64,000 bases of DNA from Nonomuraea candida (GTDB lineage: Bacteria > Actinomycetota > Actinomycetes > Streptosporangiales > Streptosporangiaceae). The stretch covers positions 62,001 to 126,000 of the forward strand of contig NZ_JOAG01000026.1 of NCBI RefSeq assembly GCF_000725485.1, read 5' to 3'. The notes beneath the pieces are model-generated. The model saw only the letters and a list, made by a program, of their open reading frames with translations, ran no database searches and had not been told where the DNA came from. How positions within the stretch are numbered: position 1 is the first letter of the stretch; each line of letters begins with the position of its first letter. Shown one piece after another: positions 24,555 to 32,169 of this stretch. A program made the position numbers and the translations under genes.

Positions 24555-25258
24555 GAGATTTGCTCCCTCTCAGCGCGCAGGGCTTCGAGGGCCGCTCGGA
24601 TCACGGAATAGGTATCGACGTTATCCGCGGCGGCACGTGCCTCAAGCGCTTCGTGGAGTGGCATTGGGAGATACCTGGCACGGTTCAGTAGGTTCTCCAG
24701 ATCAGTGACCCATCGGCAGTTGCCGGGCTCGTACCCGCGGTCGTTGTTGATCCGGTCGATGGTAAGACCGTCTGCGTAGCCGTTCTCCAAGGCCCATGCC
24801 TCGAATGCACGGAAGTTCTTCCAGCCTGGATCCACCGTTATCCCGCGGCCGCCATAACGCTTCCACTTCTCAGAGGTTGGGTTTGAGCAGCGCTCGCGCA
24901 TGTTCGCCCAGATCCTATGAAGCCGGTCATAGGACTTCCCGTGATAGCGGTAGCGGTCGTATGTCTGCTGGCGGCCCTTCCATACGCGCTCTACGTGAAT
25001 CCTCGCCTCGGGGTCTCCGTCGGGGCTGATGTAGCAGAAACCGCATGCTGCGGTTTTGCGCCGCTCCAGATCGTCCTCCCGGACATCGTCTTCCCATCCG
25101 CAGCCAGGGCCTGTGCATCGCAGCCGTACGAAGTAACGGTTGCGCATCTGGGATTGCCCGCTGCGACCCGGCACCAGCCGGGGAAATGGAACCGAGACGA
25201 CCTCGAAGATCCCCAGATGTGTACCTATCGGCAGAGGTGTGCGGTTTCGCGCTGGCAT
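24551..25258 (-). CDS. HNH/AP2-type homing-endonuclease-like protein (copy 2)
   Basis: A paralogue of the neighbouring gene. From the ATG at 25258 it has 235 residues; a GTG at 25303 would add 15 and neither start has a strong ribosome site. It shows LHRIWANMRERCSNPTSEKW, RYGGRGITVDPGWKNFRAF, LTIDRINNDRGYEPGNCRWVT and an N-terminal Cys group (CTGPGCGWED...ACGFC) resembling a zinc site. The C-terminal YLPMPLHEALEARAA part again resembles a ribbon-helix-helix. It is first in a two-gene operon with copy 1. Confidence 0.72.
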   Translation of the reverse strand: MPARNRTPLPIGTHLGIFEVVSVPFPRLVPGRSGQSQMRNRYFVRLRCTGPGCGWEDDVREDDLERRKTAACGFCYISPDGDPEARIHVERVWKGRQQTYDRYRYHGKSYDRLHRIWANMRERCSNPTSEKWKRYGGRGITVDPGWKNFRAFEAWALENGYADGLTIDRINNDRGYEPGNCRWVTDLENLLNRARYLPMPLHEALEARAAADNVDTYSVIRAALEALRAEREQIS

Positions 25259-25303
25259 CGGGTCCGTTCCATGGGCTTGGGGGCGGAGGAGATCCGCTGA
25301 CAC

Positions 25304-25949
25304 TATCGGCCAGCTCCGACAATTTCTCCCCCTCCGATCGAAGATGCTGGAACCGGGGGTTACGTTCCGATCTCGTACCTAGCCGACGCCGGACGCAGGT
25401 CCAGGGGTCCTGTTACTCCGCGACAGTGGTCCGGCCGTGACGTTCGCAAACATGAGCCTGATCCGGGCTCTTGCTCCCCCTTCCCTGACTCTCGCGAGAT
25501 CTACTGTCGGATGCTGTTCGACAAGCGCCGACCTTCCGTTTTTTCAGGCGGACCGATCATCCTGCTCAGCTGATCGCCACCCTGGTCAGATGCGTGTAGA
25601 AGGTGGCTTGGATGCGTCGGCGTGCGGGGACGTTGCTGTCAACCCTGCTGTCACCTCGGCCAGAGATATCCGGTGGCAAGGCCCGACGTAGGAGGGCCGC
25701 GGCAGCCGATCGCCCCAGCCGCCTACGGGGAGGTCCGAAGTCAGCGATCGTCACGGCCTCCGCCGCGAACATCCCCTTACGAGTGAAGCGGGGACCCATG
25801 GTCGAGGGCCGGCGCTGCTGCCCAATCGTGTGACGGCGTACGGGACGATCAGGCTGTGCGAGGCGGCGCGGCAGCTTGAGCGTCGGTTGGTACGGCGCAT
25901 CCGGCCGCAGAATCCCCAACTCATGTCCCCGGAACTCTGCGGCCGTGCT
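25304..25949. other. Gene-poor stretch, nothing assignable
   Basis: Short open frames occur on both strands, but none has a recognisable domain, a good ribosome site and consistent codon use together. It may hold decayed coding sequence (e.g. the minus-strand frame ending at 25566). I see no repeats or terminator that I would defend. Confidence 0.4.
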
Positions 25950-26216
25950 CTAGCGGCGGCGCTGCAACACCTTGATAACCCGGTCCAGCACCTCTAACGC
26001 AGCTTGACGCCTGTACTTCTTCCGCGACCAGATAGCAGGGAGCACTACGGCTCCCAAGAGGACGCATACGACCCCGAAAATCAGCGCCATAGAAGTCATG
26101 CCAGACACCACCGTGCGACTAGCGTTGACGGCTTCCTGAACTATGAGCGCATGGCTCTCCCCCGGCCAGACGCCAGAATCGCTCAAGACGACAACTTGCC
26201 GTAATCTGTTGAACAA
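25950..26216 (-). CDS. Small single-span membrane protein
   Basis: A TTG at 26216 lies 4 nt after AGGAGGT; a GTG two codons earlier overlaps that ribosome site. The protein (88 residues) has one membrane helix (SMALIFGVVCVLLGAVVLPAIW) followed by a basic amphipathic tail (RKKYRRQAALEVLDRVIKVLQRRR). No family is recognised. Similar small membrane proteins occur near spread genes of conjugative elements, but nothing here shows the role. Confidence 0.45.
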   Translation of the reverse strand: MFNRLRQVVVLSDSGVWPGESHALIVQEAVNASRTVVSGMTSMALIFGVVCVLLGAVVLPAIWSRKKYRRQAALEVLDRVIKVLQRRR

Positions 26217-26251
26217 GTGCACCTCCTAGGGTGTGCCTGCTTGAGGAAATG

Positions 26252-26280
26252 ACGGCCTCCCGTTGCGAGCGGGGGGCCGT
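26252..26280. terminator. Hairpin, 11-bp stem
   Basis: ACGGCCTCCCG (26252-26262) pairs with CGGGGGGCCGT (26270-26280) with one T-G wobble and a 7-nt loop. It lies just upstream of the small membrane-protein gene and may isolate it from transcription entering from the right. Confidence 0.5.
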
Positions 26281-26432
26281 CGTCTTTGCGACGACCCTCG
26301 CCGTCTCCTGCTCCACGCTGGCAGAGTCAGGGAATGAGGCCAATGTAGCGCGAGAGCGGCGCTGGCGGGCGCCTAGACGCCTGCGCGACGTACGCTGCGC
26401 TACCTGGCCTTCCACACAAGAGAAGGTCGAAA

Positions 26433-26693
26433 ATGGGGCATCTATTAGACCTTTCTCTCTCGCCGAAAAAGGCCCACTCATTCCAAGATGCTATCCGAAT
26501 AGGTGTCGATAATATTCGGCACAACAAGCCACCCGCTGACGTCATGTCCGAACCAGGACGACCAGCAACGAAGCCGGATCGAATGAGATTGGAATGCGCA
26601 TCTATCCCGCAAAAGGCCGCCGCGTCGCGACCTGAACACCACACTTTCGGCATGCCGACACACCACCTGCCCGCCTTTCGATCTCGGCATTAA
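26433..26693 (+). CDS. Possible small protein, weak support
   Basis: 86 residues (MGHLLDLSLSPKKAHSFQDA...), with GAAGG six bases before the ATG in a relatively AT-rich stretch. No domain is recognised and codon use is not typical of the host. The flanking 26281-26432 and 26694-26990 hold nothing I can identify. Confidence 0.22.
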   Translation: MGHLLDLSLSPKKAHSFQDAIRIGVDNIRHNKPPADVMSEPGRPATKPDRMRLECASIPQKAAASRPEHHTFGMPTHHLPAFRSRH

Positions 26694-26994
26694 TCCAGGT
26701 GCGCAACTCTCAGATTTAATCCGAGAGAGACAAGTTTCGCGTATTGCAAGTGACGGCGCCAGCAAACCTGAGTGATGGCATCACCAGGAATGCGCTACGC
26801 AACGTGATCCGGACCGCCTCGGCATGTTCCACGACCCGCCGGTCAGTGACGAGATCAGGCACTCAGCCGCATCGGCGACCCGCCACCGAAGTCGTCCTGT
26901 CACTCGCGAGGCTGGTCCGGTTCTCTCGTACGGACGGATAGTCACGCCTTGACACAGAATGGCCGCCGCCCGTACGGCCCCGTCCCTCCACGCG

Positions 26995-27129
26995 GTCCGG
27001 TTCCCGCGCGGTCCGGTTCCCGCGCGGTCCGGTTCCCGCGCGGTCCGGTTCCCGTGCGGTCCGGTTCCCGTGCGGTCCGGTTCCCGTGCGGTCCGGTTCC
27101 CGTGCGGTCCGGTTCCCGTGCGGTCCGGT
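26995..27129 (+). repeat. Tandem array A: 9 units of 16 bp
   Basis: Unit GCGGTCCGGTTCCCGY repeated with exact 16-bp period. GTCCGGT begins at 26995, 27011, 27027, 27043, 27059, 27075, 27091, 27107 and 27123. The third-last to last base of the unit changes from CGC to CGT between the fourth and later units, suggesting expansion in two steps. Confidence 0.9.
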
Positions 27130-27198
27130 TCCCTCCCCGGCCCTGTCATACAAGCCCCGGACCACTCGCTGCTTTCGGGACGCTGCTTCGGCTGTCCT

Positions 27199-27465
27199 GT
27201 CCGGTGTCCCGTCCGGTGTCCCGTCCGGTGTCCCGTCCGGTGTCCCGTCCGGTGTCCTGCCCGGTGTCCCGTCCGGTGTTCCATCCGGTGTTCCATCCGG
27301 TGTCCTGCCCGGTGTCCCGTCCGCCGCTTCCGGTGTCCCGTCCGGTGTCCTGCCCGGTGTCCCGTCCGGTGTCCCGTCCGGTGTCCTGCCCGGTGTCCTG
27401 CCCGGTGTTCCATCCGGTGTCCCGTCCGGTGTCCCGTCGGCCGCTTCCGGTGTCCCGTCCGGTGT
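27199..27465 (+). repeat. Tandem array B: 21 units of 12 bp
   Basis: Unit GTCCCGTCCGGT (variants with GCCCGGT or ATCCGGT), in blocks of 10, 9 and 2 units separated by two CCGCTT-containing irregular spacers at about 27320 and 27438. Eleven units contain exact GTCCGGT. Confidence 0.9.
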
Positions 27466-27486
27466 TCCGTCCACTGCTTCCGCACG

Positions 27487-27697
27487 GTCCGGTTCCCGGA
27501 CGGTCCGGTCCCCGCACGTACGGTCCGGTTCCCGGACGGTCCGGTCCCCGCACGTACGGTCCGGTTCCCGCGCGGTCCGGTCCCCGCACGTACGGTCCGG
27601 TTCCCGCGCGGTCCGGTCCCCGCACGTACGGGCGGTCCGGTCCCCGCACGTACGGTCCGGTTCCCGCGCGGTCCGGTTCCCAGACGTACGGTCCGGT
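27487..27697 (+). repeat. Tandem array C: GTCCGGT at alternating 16/20-bp spacing
   Basis: Twelve exact GTCCGGT copies begin at 27487, 27503, 27523, 27539, 27559, 27575, 27595, 27611, 27635, 27655, 27671 and 27691. The ~36-bp higher-order unit includes CCCCGCACGTACG. Confidence 0.9.
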
Positions 27698-27705
27698 TCC
27701 CTCGT

Positions 27706-28504
27706 CTGGCTTCGTCTAACTCTTCGCATGAGCCCTCTGACAGAGTTGCAGGGCCTCAGCCCCTAGCCGAACCGATGGCGGCCGGAGGCGGTCGGTGCAT
27801 CGGCATACGATCAAGCAGGACTGGCCAGGAGAACCGTCCTCGGTCACTATGCGTAGCACCCGTGAGCCGTAGATGCAGCAACACGCGTACCGTCTCATAG
27901 CAGTGAGCGGCTCTCTTCTGGGCGTCAAGAACGCCCATAGCGAGCCATCGGATTGCTGCTCCGGACCGAGCCGATATGCCCCACCTCTCCTGAAACCTCA
28001 ACGAGGCGGAGTGAGCAAGTAACTCGGACAAGCTGGACGTGTCGGCCCGGGACGGTGAGGCAGATCTCATGCCTACGCAGGCTCGTAGCTGTCGTGGTCT
28101 TGTATGCAATCACCAGATTGGAGGACTTGATCAAGGAAGTCAGGATGCCCAAGCCCCCCTCCCCTGAGCCATCGAACGATCGGCCGGCCTCTGCGTAGAG
28201 ACGCCCATGCTTGAGTCAGCGGAGCCAATTGGCGGGTCGGCAACCTGATGAGTGTGTGACGAACATCACAGATCAACTTGCTCTCCTGGAGGGCTCCGGC
28301 AGAGGCTTTGACGCCCGCCAGGGTCCTCGCAAGTGGCTGGATATCGAGCGCGGGCGGCGCTGGCTGCGACCGGCCGGAGAGCCGCAGCGCGGCCAGCGAT
28401 CGCCCGACGCGCGGCAGGCCGCCGCAGGCGGGCTGCCCTTGAATGACGTGGAGAGAAGTTGCTTTCTGGTCTGGCCGGAGCTGTGTCTGCTGAGGTTTGA
28501 GCTA
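27706..28504. other. Stretch without a convincing gene
   Basis: Several short frames are open on both strands. A plus-strand frame ending at 28198 encodes a short hydrophobic segment (LVAVVVLYAITRLEDLIKEV), and minus-strand frames at 27756-28109 and 28073-28276 look like broken pieces. None has enough support to be called. It separates the repeat block from the regulatory cassette. Confidence 0.35.
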
Positions 28505-29230
28505 CTAGTGGTGGGGCTGGGCGGTGGTCCAGATGCGGGTGAAGCTGGTGAGGTAGGTGCTTGCCGGTCCCTGGTCGTTGGTGTTGGTGAGGTGCAGGAC
28601 GGGGGCGTTGGCGGCCGGGGTGGCGTAGGCGTGGGTGTTGATCAGGAGTTGGTCGTCTGCGCGGTAGAGGGAGTTGTAGAGGATCGTGCGGTGGAGCCGG
28701 AGTTCCACCCCATGAACGTCGAGTAGAGGGCGGTACAGCGTGAGGGCGTTCTTGACGCGGGCCGCCATCACCTCGGCGCCGATTCCTTCGTCGACTCCCC
28801 TTGCGGCGACTTCTGGGCTGTCGGGGTCGCCGAGGAGGATGCGGACCTGGACGCCGGCTTCGGCCCGTTCGGTGAGGATGCGCTGGGTAGCGTGGTCTTC
28901 GGCGAGGAAGAGGGCGCTGTAGGCGAGGATGTCGATCTGCTTCGTGGCGGTGGTGAAGTGGGTGCGCCAGGTCGTCTGGGGGATGGCCCAGCGATGGGGG
29001 TAGATCGTGTGGATGCCCTCGGCGAGTGCCCGGCGTTTCGGGGCGGCTTCTGGCCATAGGTCGACTTCGTCCACGTTGAGGAGGTCGGCGACGGCCCAGC
29101 GGTGGCGGGGGTAGGGGATGCGGCCGTTGAGCCATCTGCTGACGGTCTTGGGGTCGACGGCCAAGGCGGCGGCGACGTCAGTGGTGTTGAGGCGGGCTGC
29201 GGCCAGCGCGTAGCGGAGGTTGTTGTTCAT
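28505..29230 (-). CDS. HTH regulator with PLD-like C-terminal domain (DUF5919-type), copy 1
   Basis: 241 residues. Residues 1-60 are an XRE/Cro-type helix-turn-helix (ALAAARLNTTDVAAALAVDPKTVSRWLNGR). The rest matches a family I recall as DUF5919: PHRWAIPQTTW, IDILAYSALFLAED, VQVRILLGDPDSPEVAARG, and LHRTILYNSLYRADDQLLIN, which resembles a phospholipase-D-like fold with a degenerate His motif. Such proteins may sense a ligand or have lost catalysis. It is divergent from the GntR/HD genes, and AGACGTCCCT repeats lie 51 bp upstream of the start. A paralogue is encoded at 31277-32017. Being on a conjugative element, it probably controls element genes. Confidence 0.72.
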   Translation of the reverse strand: MNNNLRYALAAARLNTTDVAAALAVDPKTVSRWLNGRIPYPRHRWAVADLLNVDEVDLWPEAAPKRRALAEGIHTIYPHRWAIPQTTWRTHFTTATKQIDILAYSALFLAEDHATQRILTERAEAGVQVRILLGDPDSPEVAARGVDEGIGAEVMAARVKNALTLYRPLLDVHGVELRLHRTILYNSLYRADDQLLINTHAYATPAANAPVLHLTNTNDQGPASTYLTSFTRIWTTAQPHH

Positions 29231-29280
29231 GACCGGCCTGCTCCTCTCGCAGTACGACCCTGTGCTGCGACGTTAGCATT

Positions 29281-29300
29281 AGACGTCCCTAGACGTCCCT
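29281..29300. promoter_or_regulatory. Operator-like direct repeat, AGACGTCCCT twice
   Basis: Two perfect, abutting 10-bp repeats (29281-29290, 29291-29300) between the copy-1 regulator and the divergent gene at 29379. The inverse reading is AGGGACGTCT. The GGACGTC core recurs upstream of the HD and copy-2 regulator genes. Confidence 0.6.
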
Positions 29301-29378
29301 GAGTTGCGGTGTTCTCGACCCAGGCCGCGGAGTCAAGCTCGACGCACGGAACCGCACGGGACGTCGGGGAGGGTGAGA

Positions 29379-29732
29379 GTGCACAAGAGCCAGAGCATCA
29401 AGGAGCAGCAGCGGGCGTACGCGAAGAGGCTACTGGTCGCGCTGGGCGAGCAGCTCGGCGAACGGGGCGTCACACACGTACTGGTCGTCGCCCAGGATGG
29501 GCGGCCGGCGCTGGAAGTGACGGACAGCCAGTGCCGGGTGCGGCGGGTGTTCGTGCACCTGCCGTTCTGCTGGTTCTACTGGGGTGATCAGCAGGACGAG
29601 CGGGTGTCGTTCCTGAGGATGGCCACTGCGGTGGACCGGATCGAGGAGGCCGCGCGGGAGGGGTGGGCGGATGGTGAGCAGGGAGACCTGCGGGTTGACC
29701 TGGACAAGCTGCTTGATGCCTACCGTCGCTGA
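29379..29732 (+). CDS. Conserved-looking small protein of unknown function
   Basis: 117 residues from the GTG at 29379, which has GGAGG six bases upstream (a GTG at 29373 is possible). The sequence (VHKSQSIKEQQRAYAKRLL, VLVVAQDGRPALEVTDSQ, FVHLPFCWFYWGDQQDERVSFLRMA) looks like a compact alpha/beta domain. I do not recognise a family. The following GntR gene begins 5 bp after its stop, so they form an operon. Confidence 0.6.
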   Translation: MHKSQSIKEQQRAYAKRLLVALGEQLGERGVTHVLVVAQDGRPALEVTDSQCRVRRVFVHLPFCWFYWGDQQDERVSFLRMATAVDRIEEAAREGWADGEQGDLRVDLDKLLDAYRR

Positions 29733-29736
29733 GCCG

Positions 29737-30216
29737 ATGAGTGCGGGGGGATGGCTGACCGGCGGGCGGGTCTTCGTGCGGATCGCTGATCGGATGCGGG
29801 AGCGGATTCGGTCGGGTGAGTTCGCCCCCGGTCAGGTGCTGCCCTCGGAGGCGGAGCTGTGCCGGGAGTTCGGGGTGGCGCGGAACACGGTACGGCGTGG
29901 GTTGGCGATCCTGGAGGAGGAGAGGCTGCTGGTCACGGTTCCGTCCAAGGGGCGCGTGGTGCTCGGGGAAGGCGCGGCTGCCTCGTATCGGTATCGGCTG
30001 ATCGCTGGGTGGTTGCGGGAGCGGATCGAGCGGCGTGAGTTCGCGCCGGGGGATCTGCTGCCGAGTGAGGCCGCGTTGCGGCGGCGGTTCGGGGCGTCGC
30101 GAAACACGGTTCGGCGGGCCCTGGCTCTGCTGGAGCAGGAAGGGCTGGTGGCGGCGGAGCATGGCCGGGGGCGTTTCGTCCAGAAATGGGACCCGAGGAC
30201 GTCCCAGGACGTCTAG
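29737..30216 (+). CDS. Regulator with two tandem GntR-type winged helices and no effector domain
   Basis: 159 residues from the ATG at 29737. Two near-repeated winged-helix domains make up the whole protein: residues ~10-75 (IADRMRERIRSGEFAPGQVL, PSEAELCREFGVARNTVRRG) and ~83-152 (IAGWLRERIERREFAPGDLL, PSEAALRRRFGASRNTVRRA). Normal GntR proteins have one such domain followed by a ligand-binding domain, which is missing here. The duplication could let one chain bind two half-sites, such as the nearby direct GGACGTC repeats (inference). The last 21 bp contain that repeat. An ATG at 29716 is an alternative start. Confidence 0.75.
   Translation: MSAGGWLTGGRVFVRIADRMRERIRSGEFAPGQVLPSEAELCREFGVARNTVRRGLAILEEERLLVTVPSKGRVVLGEGAAASYRYRLIAGWLRERIERREFAPGDLLPSEAALRRRFGASRNTVRRALALLEQEGLVAAEHGRGRFVQKWDPRTSQDV
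30196..30213. promoter_or_regulatory. Operator-like direct repeat, AGGACGTC twice at 10-bp spacing
   Basis: AGGACGTC at 30196-30203 and 30206-30213. It lies inside the last codons of the GntR gene and 51 bp before the HD gene start, so it is placed to control the HD gene. Confidence 0.55.
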
Positions 30217-30263
30217 CCTCGCCATGGCGTTATCCGCCGACCGCCATGCCTATCGTGAGCTGC

Positions 30264-30830
30264 ATGGTACATACCGAATGGGCATATGGCGTGGCCAAAG
30301 GCCTGCTGGAGACGACGTTGCCCCGGCGGTGGGCGCACACTCAGGGGGTCGCTGAGCAGGCCGAGTCCCTGGCGGTGGTCCTCGGTGCGGACACCGACAT
30401 GTTGATCGCCGCCTGCCTGCTGCATGACATCGGCTACGCCCCTGATCTGGTCGACACCGGCATGCACCAGCTCGACGGTGCCCGCTACCTTCGCGACGTG
30501 GCCGGGGCGGATGAGCGGTTGTGCCGGCTGGTGGCGTACCACTCGTGTGCGGACAACGAGGCGCGGCAGCGGGATCTGCTCGATGTGCTGGCCAAGGAGT
30601 TCGATCAGGAGCGGCCGGACCTGGCGCGGGCGCTGACGTACTGCGACATGACGACCGGCCCGGACGGCAGGCACGTGGACGTGCTCGACCGGCTGGCCGA
30701 GATCCACTCCCGGTACGGGCCCGAGCACGTGGTGGGCCGGTCGATCACGGACGCCACCCCGTGCATCGTGTCCTCGGTGCGATCGGTGGAGGCGGCGCTA
30801 TCCGATGTACGGCAGGCCGGCGCCGGTTAG
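30264..30830 (+). CDS. HD-domain phosphohydrolase
   Basis: 188 residues from the ATG at 30264 (alternative ATG at 30246). The metal-binding HD signature is present: His in RRWAHTQGV, HD in LLHDIGYAPDL, and later His and Asp in YHSCADNEAR and ALTYCDMTT. HD proteins of this size hydrolyse nucleotides or nucleotide-based signals. The neighbouring convergent gene encodes a Nudix hydrolase and their 3' ends overlap by 33 bp. No ribosome site stands out. On an integrative element a role in nucleotide signalling or exclusion is possible but not shown. Confidence 0.75.
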   Translation: MVHTEWAYGVAKGLLETTLPRRWAHTQGVAEQAESLAVVLGADTDMLIAACLLHDIGYAPDLVDTGMHQLDGARYLRDVAGADERLCRLVAYHSCADNEARQRDLLDVLAKEFDQERPDLARALTYCDMTTGPDGRHVDVLDRLAEIHSRYGPEHVVGRSITDATPCIVSSVRSVEAALSDVRQAGAG

Positions 30831-31274
30831 GTAGTGCTCCATCCGCATCCGCATCGACCGGTCCATCGGCAGAGACAGGACCTCGTCCCGGGGCACCCAG
30901 CGGACCTCCCGGGACTCCTCGCTCGGGGTCGGCTCGCCTCCGATCTCGCGGCCGGTCAGGACGATGGAGAACTCTTGGCGGACCTCGCCGTCGGAGGTGT
31001 AGAGGATCACGTGCCGGGGGTCGCTGTAGGTGCCGACCAGGCCGGTGATCTCACACCTGATGCCGGTCTCCTCCGCCGTTTCGCGGACGGCCGCCTCTGG
31101 GATGGATTCGCCGAGGTCGATGGCGCCGCCGGGCACGGCCCAGTTTTCGTTGTCGCTGCGGCGGATCATCAGGACGTCCCCGGCCGTATTGATGACGATG
31201 ACGTTCACGGACGGCACCAGGCTGTTCGGCTCGGGCGCGGTGGGGTCGTCGTAGAAGTCGATGCGCTTGGCCAT
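30798..31274 (-). CDS. Nudix hydrolase (Pif-like position)
   Basis: 158 residues with the full Nudix box GX5EX7REUXEEXGU: GAIDLGESIPEAAVRETAEE then TGI, at about residues 50-72. The start ATG is two bases after the stop of the copy-2 regulator, so the two are co-transcribed. In pSAM2 the immunity factor Pif contains a Nudix motif and blocks transfer between donors, so a similar function is a reasonable inference here. It could also hydrolyse a modified nucleotide related to the HD enzyme's substrate. Confidence 0.82.
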   Translation of the reverse strand: MAKRIDFYDDPTAPEPNSLVPSVNVIVINTAGDVLMIRRSDNENWAVPGGAIDLGESIPEAAVRETAEETGIRCEITGLVGTYSDPRHVILYTSDGEVRQEFSIVLTGREIGGEPTPSEESREVRWVPRDEVLSLPMDRSMRMRMEHYLTGAGLPYIG

Positions 31275-31276
31275 GG

Positions 31277-32017
31277 TCAGGACTCCACCGGGACGGCTGC
31301 GGCCCAGACCTTCTCGAAGCTGTCGGCGTAGGTGGTGACCATCTCGCCGCCGGCCACCCTGCGCAGATGCAGCACGGGCGCATTCCCGGCACGGGTGCCG
31401 TACACGTGCATGTTGATCAGGTAGTCGTCATCGGCCCGGTAGATCGAGTTGTACAGGATCGTCTGGTGGAGCCGCAGCTCGAAGTTGTCCAGTCCAAGAA
31501 GCGGCCGGTAGAAGACCAGCACGCTACGGATCTGCGCGGCCATGCCATCCCCGACACCCTCGTCCTGACCCCGCTGCGCGACCTCGGCACAGTCCGGATC
31601 GCCGAGCAGGATGCGCACCCGCACACCCGCCCGCGCCTTTTCGCCGAGCAGGCGCACCATTGCGGCGTCGTCGGCGAGGAACAGCCCGCTGTAGACCAGG
31701 ACGCCGATCTCCTGGGACGCGGCGGTGAACAGACGTCCCCACGTGTCCCGGGGGACGGCCCAGCGGTGAGGATAGATCGCCAGGACCTCGCTCTCGGACG
31801 CGGCGACCACCTGCTCGCGGGACAGGGCCTGCGGCCACAGGTACGTCTCGTCCACACCCAGGTACGAAGCCGTGGCAAAGCGGTGCTTACGGTACGGCTC
31901 GCGACCCTTGGTGATCCACCGCTCGACCGTCTTGGGATCGACCTCGATCGCTTCGGCCAGGTCCGCGACGCTCACGCCCTTCTGCAACAGCGCCGCGCGT
32001 AGCCGTTCGTTCGCCAT
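31277..32017 (-). CDS. HTH regulator with PLD-like C-terminal domain (DUF5919-type), copy 2
   Basis: 246 residues from the ATG at 32017. N-terminal helix-turn-helix (ALLQKGVSVADLAEAIEVDPKTVERWITKG), then the same C-terminal domain as copy 1: PHRWAVPRDTW, IGVLVYSGLFLADD, VRVRILLGDPDCAEVAQRG, LHQTILYNSIYRADDDYLIN. The two copies are clear paralogues across their whole length. GGACGTC sites lie 16-52 bp upstream. It is first in an operon with the Nudix gene, so the pair may form a sensor-effector unit. Confidence 0.75.
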   Translation of the reverse strand: MANERLRAALLQKGVSVADLAEAIEVDPKTVERWITKGREPYRKHRFATASYLGVDETYLWPQALSREQVVAASESEVLAIYPHRWAVPRDTWGRLFTAASQEIGVLVYSGLFLADDAAMVRLLGEKARAGVRVRILLGDPDCAEVAQRGQDEGVGDGMAAQIRSVLVFYRPLLGLDNFELRLHQTILYNSIYRADDDYLINMHVYGTRAGNAPVLHLRRVAGGEMVTTYADSFEKVWAAAVPVES

Positions 32018-32032
32018 CTCACCTGCTCCCAA

Positions 32033-32070
32033 GGACGTCCGGGGACCTGGCCATCGTAGGCCGGACGTCT
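32033..32070. promoter_or_regulatory. GGACGTC sites upstream of the copy-2 regulator
   Basis: GGACGTC at 32033-32039 with a degenerate copy 10 bp on (GGGGACCTGG), and a second exact GGACGTC at 32063-32069. Same core as at 29281 and 30196. Confidence 0.5.
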
Positions 32071-32169
32071 TGAACATGTCCCGTCGTGTAGTGATCTCGT
32101 CCTAACGCTGCGTCGCATCCTCGGTTGCACAACGCCACAACGGCACCGACCGAAGGAGGAGATGCACTT

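Noticed and set aside
25566-25919. Possible transposase fragment or small gene in the gap after the HNH genes
   Set aside because: No motif of a known transposase and no inverted repeats could be recognised.
26995-27697. CRISPR array
   Set aside because: Units are 12-36 bp head-to-tail without unique spacers and no cas gene is near.
26863-27729. Open frames with DGTP/GRTP or VPSG peptide repeats over the tandem arrays
   Set aside because: All six frames are open because the repeat units contain no stop codons; 16- and 20-bp periods change reading frame, so the constraint is on DNA, not protein.
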